A stretch of DNA of 27,891 nucleotides from DATMNI01 sp035570275 (GTDB lineage: Bacteria > Acidobacteriota > Terriglobia > Bryobacterales > Bryobacteraceae), in the NCBI GenBank assembly GCA_035570275.1, contig DATMNI010000299.1:1-27891 (forward strand), in the 5' to 3' direction. Positions 23,642 to 27,891 of the stretch are shown in pieces. Every line of letters starts with the position of its first letter. Position 1 is the first letter of the stretch. The notes beneath the pieces are model-generated. The model ran no database searches. It saw only the letters and a program-made list of their open reading frames with translations, and was not told the DNA's origin. The position numbers and the translations under genes are program-made.

Positions 23642-23819
23642 ACATCAGAATTGCGAGCGCCACCACGATCCACGGATTGATGACTGAAAGCACGACAATA
23701 ATCAGCACCCCTGGAATGCACTGCGCGATGTGGCCCCACGCCGTCAAATCGCCATTCGGCTTCTTGAGCATCGAACCAAGTATGCGGGATGCAAGCCCGA
23801 TTCCCCAGCAAGACAACAC
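23613..23819 (-). CDS. Small hydrophobic membrane protein
   Basis: A 68-residue frame starting with GTG, weak ribosome binding site. Most of the second half is one long hydrophobic stretch (CIPGVLIIVVLSVINPWIVV then ALAILMCAF), enough for two membrane helices. The first half carries the basic segment SMLKKPNGD. It is the first of three closely packed minus-strand frames, and the TACTAAATTGT element at 23898-23908 lies upstream at promoter-like distance. No family was recognised. Confidence 0.4.
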   Translation of the reverse strand: MLSCWGIGLASRILGSMLKKPNGDLTAWGHIAQCIPGVLIIVVLSVINPWIVVALAILMCAFNTVAPR

Positions 23820-23879
23820 CGCAATTTAGGTAGTGGATACTGCTACTCGACCCGCATCCGAACAGATCGGAGGTTCCCA

Positions 23880-23908
23880 AGTACTGTACATAAAGTTTAC
23901 TAAATTGT
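23880..23908 (-). promoter_or_regulatory. Promoter-like element with ACAATTTAGTA upstream of the small membrane genes
   Basis: The minus strand reads ACAATTTAGTA (23908-23898), then GTACAGTACT (23889-23880). The 11-mer is identical to that at 15451-15441. The surrounding 23880-24010 stretch is clearly AT-richer than its neighbours, as expected of regulatory or recently acquired DNA. Confidence 0.35.
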
Positions 23909-24075
23909 ATATTACGTGGACAGTAACTGCGGCCAAAGATCCGGGTTTCTAGTACCGTTCGTGTAGATTCTACATTGCAATAGTCCGCTGTTTTGTGTCA
24001 CAATTAAGCCGCCGCCGCGTCCACACTACTGCTTTGCTCTTAAAGGGCAAGCGGCAAGCTGAAGGAGCTACGACG

Positions 24076-24138
24076 ATGCGCGACCTGCTACCACCGCTTC
24101 CCACGCCCTCACGATACCTCCGCAAGCGCCACGCATAG
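24076..24138 (+). CDS. Possible 20-residue leader peptide
   Basis: ATG at 24076 follows AAGGAG by about nine bases and opens a 20-codon frame (MRDLLPPLPTPSRYLRKRHA). Its TAG overlaps the AGGAGG ribosome binding site of the next gene. Pro-Pro pairs and a terminal Arg/Lys/His cluster are the kind of sequence that stalls ribosomes, so it could act as a leader controlling the operon. It may also be chance. Confidence 0.3.
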   Translation: MRDLLPPLPTPSRYLRKRHA

Positions 24139-24146
24139 GAGGCGCT

Positions 24147-24320
24147 ATGCGAGCAAGATCACTCCAGAACGTTCCTGGGTTAGACCCGAGCGGGACTCCG
24201 TTCGAGCGGTTTACCCAGTTCGCAAAGGTAATCGCTCAAATTCCGAAAACTGAGGCCGACAAGGAGATCAAGAAAAACGGCTCAACCAGACCGAGAGCCA
24301 AAAGCAAGCCGAGAAAGTGA
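24147..24320 (+). CDS. 57-residue basic protein, first gene of an unknown operon
   Basis: ATG at 24147 has a strong AGGAGG six bases upstream. The product has a short conserved-looking core, LDPSGTPFERFTQFAKVIAQ then IPKTEADKEIKK, and a highly basic tail (STRPRAKSKPRK). The core would form one or two amphipathic helices. Small proteins of this pattern (PFxxFxxxAxxIxxxPK) are frequent beside mobile genes and are often proposed as antitoxins or nucleic-acid-binding partners; this is only a resemblance. Its TGA overlaps the GTG start of the next gene by four bases, so the two are coupled. It was missed by a simple length cut-off. Confidence 0.6.
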   Translation: MRARSLQNVPGLDPSGTPFERFTQFAKVIAQIPKTEADKEIKKNGSTRPRAKSKPRK

Positions 24321-24838
24321 GAACTGCCCCCATGATTACATCGGATCTCACCATCGACCTGATTCCATCTATCTCCCTAATACGAGAGGAGACGCGCGGA
24401 GTTATCGGATACTCCCGCGTCCAAGTCCCGAGCGTGTCCGATGTACTAAATATTGCTTATAGAACCCTCAAGATGAGAAAAAAATGGCAGCGGCTTGTGA
24501 CACGCCAATCCGCAACCCTCCAGATGCTGATGACTATGGATTTCACGAAGGGTGGGTCCAGCCGATTAAAGGAGATCGCGGAATCCATTGAAGGCGCGGT
24601 GACGAGCGGGAGAGAACTTCTAGCTGAAGCAAACCAACTCGGTGCTGAAATTCGGTTCTGGTGGCGGAGTCCCCTGCGACAGTTTGCCCAGCAGATTGAA
24701 CACTTCGATTCAATCGCGGAGTCATTACGCTTGGAGTGTGAACCGGAGGTCACCATGCTTTTGGCAAGAGCTGCTTCACACATTGTGGCTGAGCCTCGAT
24801 CCAAATCAAGTCCTGAGAATACACCAGGAGCGAGATAG
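24317..24838 (+). CDS. Hypothetical protein, middle gene of the unknown operon
   Basis: A 173-residue protein from GTG 24317 (coupled to the gene before through GTGA); ATG 24332 would give 168 residues. It is predicted soluble and largely helical after residue 45. A heptad-like stretch (LKEIAESIEGAVTSGRELLA and EANQLGAEIRFWW) may form a coiled coil, followed by another helix around QIEHFDSIAESLRLE. The N-terminal TIDLIPSISLIREETRGVIG is more strand-like. I recognise no family. Base composition is nearer 50 percent GC than the 62-65 percent of the housekeeping genes, suggesting acquisition by transfer. The next gene begins five bases after its stop. Confidence 0.65.
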   Translation: MRTAPMITSDLTIDLIPSISLIREETRGVIGYSRVQVPSVSDVLNIAYRTLKMRKKWQRLVTRQSATLQMLMTMDFTKGGSSRLKEIAESIEGAVTSGRELLAEANQLGAEIRFWWRSPLRQFAQQIEHFDSIAESLRLECEPEVTMLLARAASHIVAEPRSKSSPENTPGAR

Positions 24839-24842
24839 CTAA

Positions 24843-25391
24843 TTGGCACAATGCGTTCTGAATCTACTCCATCCTAGGTTTACCGCTTCGATTGATCCAG
24901 ACCCCGATGTCCAGACTGGCCTCAGTAATCTGTGCAAGAAACTAGCAAAAGATCATCGGCTGTCAAATTGGTTCATCCAGCCAATGCAGGGTTACCCTGA
25001 ATACCAAAACAGGGTTTGGAAATGGGATTTCGGCCCGGAAGGCTCTACTAGCGCGACACGCAAGGGTTGGAGGCTTTATGCCTACGTTCCGGACCCCAAA
25101 GCCGCTGAGCCGATTCCAGCCACTGCATTCTTCTGTTACCCCAAGACTGAAGACCCTAGCGGGAATCGAGCGAAGGCAATCGCGGACCGGTTGAGACGAT
25201 TTCTAGCACATACCGTGGAGAGAGCAGAGGCGATTGAAGCATTCAAACATCAGAATGATGGACGAGGTGGCATAATTTCGCTTTGCTTGACATGCTTCCA
25301 GACCGTTGCGCAGAGCGCTGATCCCGTCGAGATAGGCTCAGCAGAACTCGCACACGAATGCCAAGCGTTAGACGCCGGGAAAAACACATAA
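24843..25391 (+). CDS. Hypothetical protein with possible RelE-like core and C-terminal CxxC-HxC motif
   Basis: A 182-residue protein starting with TTG, AGGAG about 12 bases upstream. The central part, NRVWKWDFGPEGSTSATRKG, then WRLYAYVPDPKAAEPIPATA and FFCYPKTEDPSGNRAK, has the strand pattern of RelE/ParE-type toxins (basic turn, then paired strands), but no catalytic set can be assigned. The C-terminus carries Cys148, Cys151, His171 and Cys173 in CLTCFQTVAQSADPVEIGSA then ELAHEC, a probable zinc knuckle of a kind repeated in small acidobacterial proteins. It is the last gene of the operon and ends one base before the convergent transposase stop. What it could be instead: a passenger gene of the element. 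Confidence 0.6.
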   Translation: MAQCVLNLLHPRFTASIDPDPDVQTGLSNLCKKLAKDHRLSNWFIQPMQGYPEYQNRVWKWDFGPEGSTSATRKGWRLYAYVPDPKAAEPIPATAFFCYPKTEDPSGNRAKAIADRLRRFLAHTVERAEAIEAFKHQNDGRGGIISLCLTCFQTVAQSADPVEIGSAELAHECQALDAGKNT

Positions 25392-26350
25392 TTACACGGC
25401 GCTTACCTCGTCCCTGCCGGGGCGGCTGTCATCCTTGCCTGTTAGTAGATCCCACGTGAGCCGCTTTCCGGTAACCATCGAACAAAGCTGAACGAAGGTC
25501 TGCCTCGGTAGTGTGGCGCTTGTTGAACCGGAACACCTGTTCATCGAAATACCGGAATAGATGGAACGGCTCCACGCTGATGTACGTGCCGTGCAGACCA
25601 CGCTTCAGAAGGCTCCAGAAGTTCTCGATGCCGTTGGTGTGAATATCGCCATCAACGCACGCCACAGCGTGATTGATGACCTCGTTTTGGAATTCATCGA
25701 GCCCTTCGTACGATTTCAGTTCGTCGGTGAAGATCGCGGACCCGGCAAGCACATGCTCACGAATCTCGCTTTGCAAGACGCCTTTCCGGCGGGTCGGAAC
25801 AACCACGGCATGAACGTTGCCGTCACGCTCCAGGATGCCAGCTACGATAGTCTTGTCCTTCGGGCCGCGTCCGGTGATCTTAGCCTTCCGCTTGTCGGAA
25901 TGCATGTTCCTGGCCTTGCCGCCGATGAAGGGTTTCGTCGGCTTCGACCTGCCCAGAGAGTTTGGTGAAGGTGCCCGTGTGCATGGCGTGGCGGATTCGC
26001 TGAAGCATGAACCATGCGGACTTTTGAGTGATGTCCAGGTCGCGTCCAATTTCGTAAGAGCTAACGCCGTTCTTGCAGTTGGCAATCAGGAACATTGCAC
26101 ACAGCCATTTATCCAAGCCGAGCGGAGAGTCTTCGAAGATCGTGCCGACCTTGATGGAGAACTGCTTTTTGCAGTCAAGGCACTTCCACATGAGCCGCGT
26201 GGTGAGGAATGAAACCCGCTTCGATTGGCAACGCGGACAGGCCGCTTCACCGTCTTCCCAACGGAGTCCCGCGAAGAACCAGGCTGCCCTCTGGATTCGG
26301 TCATAGCCATTGAAATAAAAGCCCTCTACCAACATTCGTTCTCGCGCCAA
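25392..26350 (-). pseudogene. IS1595-type (ISXO2-like) transposase with two frameshifts
   Basis: Read on the minus strand, the N-terminus (from Met at 26350 or 26335) has a zinc ribbon, CPRCQSKRVSFLTTRLMWKC then LDCKKQF, and the family motif GTIFEDSPLGLDKW. The first catalytic Asp lies in VEADET. A one-base gain in the CCC run at 25932-25930 then shifts the frame; the next segment reads FIGGKARNMHSDKRKAK and includes the second Asp (IFTDELKSYEGL) and the Glu (HTNGIENFWSLLKRG). A second shift near 25497 leads to the true C-terminus FVQLCSMVTGKRLTWDLLTG, TAA at 25392-25394. A DDE transposase of the IS1595 family, now probably inactive. Terminal inverted repeats could not be identified. Confidence 0.85.
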
Positions 26351-26409
26351 ACGCTGCGGGCGTTGCTGGCGGGGATCTACGCGGCCGCCCGCCGTATCTC
26401 GATGTGCCT

Positions 26410-27237
26410 CTAGTTTTCCGAGGGCTTTTCCACGTGATCGATGGCAAAAACCTCGACCGGAATCCGCCGCGCCTCCAGTTTCAGACCCAGTTGTTTCTCG
26501 AGAGCCGTGAACACAGACGGTGCGTCGGGATTGACCACCCGGGGAGAAGTTCCTTCGGCGGGGTTGCCGCCCACTTCCCAGCTAAACATCAGCTCGAAAT
26601 CGTAGTTCCCCTTGAGGCCGGTCTCATCCACGATGAAGCGATTCCCGAGCATTCCCGAGAGCCCCATCATTCCAGGGTATAGCCGATAACTGGCAAGATC
26701 CGACATTGAGCAGTTTTCATAGATGAGCCGACCATCGCTACCGCGACGCGTGCTGCAATCTGCTGCTGACTCGGCCTCGTGCTGGCGAAGTTTGGGGACG
26801 CCCTTCGCCACCACGAGCGCATAGCCGGAGACTTCTTTCTTCTCCTGGCGAAGGCGTAACTTGAACCGCTCCGCTAACAAAGTCTGGAGCATGCGCATCA
26901 TCTCTGCCCGCCTTGCCGGGTGCTCCGCTTTGGCCTCGATGTCATATCTCTCCAAGAGGAGCGGAACGTTCGTCGGCATCTGGGTCTCGTCGACGTTGTA
27001 CGCACGCATGATGAGGATGCCGAGGAAGGTATTCCTTGCGGTGAGCCGGTCGACGCCTACGGAGAACTCGGAAGGTCCCCTTCTGTCGCCTTTGTTTGCC
27101 TTGATCGAGGCGACATCGAAGGATTCGGCGGCTGGCGTTTCACGCTGCTGCCCGTGGGTTCCGGGTGCGCTGGCGATGCAAAGGGCAATCGGCAGTAGCG
27201 TTGAGCGAATAGACGCTTGGGGAAATAGGCATTTCAT
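26410..27237 (-). CDS. TIGR03435 family soil-associated protein
   Basis: A 275-residue exported protein of the TIGR03435 family, which is strongly expanded in Solibacter-type Acidobacteria and has no known biochemical role. The signal peptide is about 1-30 (LLPIALCIASAPGTHGQ). Family hallmarks in order: ESFDVASIKANKGD, RLTARNTFLGILIMRAYNV, ERYDIEAKAEH, MLQTLLAERFKLRLRQEKKE, SGYALVVAKGVPKL, FIVDETGLKGNYDFELMFSW, and the closing VFTALEKQLGLKLEARRIPV and EVFAIDHVEKPSEN. Length and all blocks are normal. Transcribed toward the transposase, with no cotranscribed neighbour. Confidence 0.93.
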   Translation of the reverse strand: MKCLFPQASIRSTLLPIALCIASAPGTHGQQRETPAAESFDVASIKANKGDRRGPSEFSVGVDRLTARNTFLGILIMRAYNVDETQMPTNVPLLLERYDIEAKAEHPARRAEMMRMLQTLLAERFKLRLRQEKKEVSGYALVVAKGVPKLRQHEAESAADCSTRRGSDGRLIYENCSMSDLASYRLYPGMMGLSGMLGNRFIVDETGLKGNYDFELMFSWEVGGNPAEGTSPRVVNPDAPSVFTALEKQLGLKLEARRIPVEVFAIDHVEKPSEN

Positions 27238-27273
27238 GCCGTATGAACCAATTATATATTCGGGTCCCGGCTT

Positions 27274-27478
27274 TCAAGACCCCGGTTCGTTGGCAAAGTC
27301 TAGAATTCCGTTGTGCTGACCGTAACCGGAGCACTCGGGCGAGATAAACCGGCTAATCGGAAGGTGAACCCGCGTCTGCCAGTCCCGATTGATCTGGGAG
27401 ACGAGCGGATCGCCCCCGGTAGGCGCCGTTCCTTTGAGTGAACTGGCCACTTCCAGCAGGCGAAGGTCGCCTTGGTCC
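27274..27478 (-). pseudogene. Unidentified gene fragment, C-terminal end
   Basis: An open stretch of 68 codons on the minus strand reads DQGDLRLLEVASSLKGTAPT, GGDPLVSQINRDWQTRVHLP and ISRFISPECSGYGQHNGILD before TGA at 27276-27274. Its composition looks like real protein, but there is no start codon and a stop precedes it near 27490, so it appears to be the tail of a lost gene. I do not recognise the family. Confidence 0.35.
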
Positions 27479-27891
27479 CGTAGTCATTCCGTCCAAGTGC
27501 TTGTCACGGTTCGCAAACGGCTTTTATGCCGACATCCATTCCACACGGTCGGAGATGCACTTCATCGTGTGACATCGGCGATCTTTAAAGTCGCTCCCTC
27601 CCCCGCGCGGGAACAACCGCGAAATCGTTGACGGCAAAATCGACTTTTTCTTCCCTCTGAACTCAATCGCTTACAGACATTCGCCCCCGAAACCCCTTGA
27701 CGCGGGTGCTACTTTCGAATCAGGAGGTCTCGCCCACCGCGTTTCCTTCGACGGTTTTCTTCCTGGCCAGGAAGCGTTGCATGTACGGTGGAACTGAACT
27801 CTCCCTGGGGCCGTCAACGCCTTCACGGCTGTCTGAGCAGTGCTACGGGGTCGGGGGAGAGATCTTGGGTTCGAACCCATAACATCGGGTG
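27479..27891. other. Unassigned right edge
   Basis: Frames exist on both strands over 27671-27882 but show no recognisable family and are out of step with any ribosome binding site. The only structures are the short palindrome CCCGCGCGGG near 27601-27610 and TGGGTTCGAACCCA near 27871-27884, which is tRNA T-loop-like but does not fold into a T-arm. Confidence 0.4.

Noticed and set aside
23880..26410. A complete IS1595 element with terminal inverted repeats enclosing the three-gene operon
   Set aside because: No matching inverted ends were found by eye near 23880-24075 and 26350-26410, so the passenger idea is kept only as a hypothesis.
27855..27891. A tRNA-like T-loop, GGTTCGAACC, at the right edge
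   Set aside because: It is part of a 14-base palindrome, but the flanking bases do not give a 5-bp T-stem with a seven-base loop on either strand, and no acceptor or anticodon arm is visible.
1..27891. A CRISPR array, rRNA genes or a replication origin
   Set aside because: No regularly spaced direct repeats, conserved rRNA segments or DnaA-box clusters were seen.

Overview
The window looks like a chromosome segment from a soil Acidobacterium of the Solibacter/Bryobacter type. The grounds are high GC, a long Oar-like TonB-dependent receptor with an N-terminal carboxypeptidase-regulatory domain, a protein of the soil-associated TIGR03435 family, and a compact rpoN-hpf-rapZ block. The assignment is inferred from gene families, not from a marker gene.

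Layout. (1) 1-3278, minus strand: the first 15 codons of a secreted protein running off the edge, then the 1045-residue receptor. (2) 3654-8105, plus strand: housekeeping block alr, rpoN, hpf, rapZ. (3) 8234-10318: a secreted clan-D (GH36-like) glycosidase whose start codon abuts a large inverted repeat. (4) 10416-10492: tRNA-Val(CAC), followed by a terminator and a VirB4 fragment, probably the scar of a tRNA-targeted element. (5) 11098-14747: a TetR regulator divergent from a minus-strand oxidoreductase cluster. Two genes are intact (an Old Yellow Enzyme homologue and an SDR); three are relics (a chimeric SDR, a DUF427 gene with an internal deletion, an SDR amino-terminus cut against the VirB4 scar). 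(6) 14744-16179: more gene debris (VOC domain, beta-propeller sensor, AAA+ C-terminus) and palindromic repeats. (7) 16180-22763, plus strand: a 1158-residue protein that is probably a pyrophosphate-type PEP carboxykinase carrying an in-frame palindromic repeat insertion, a lipoprotein, an M28 peptidase and an S4/Hsp15-like protein. (8) 22880-25391: a TonB-receptor relic, an orphan promoter-like element, two or three small minus-strand genes (two of them membrane proteins), then an AT-richer three-gene operon of unknown function. (9) 25392-26350: an IS1595-type transposase with two frameshifts. (10) 26410-27237: a TIGR03435 protein, then unassigned sequence.

How the parts fit. Region 2 is core physiology: cell-wall D-alanine, sigma-54, ribosome hibernation and RapZ. 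Region 5 reads as a TetR-controlled redox operon losing members. Regions 4-6 and 8-9 are accessory DNA with many truncations. The best candidates for something undescribed are the 57/173/182-residue operon beside the transposase, the in-frame repeat in the carboxykinase-like gene, an Old Yellow Enzyme lacking both substrate-anchoring residues, and two dispersed hairpin families. All family assignments were made by eye; no database search was run.
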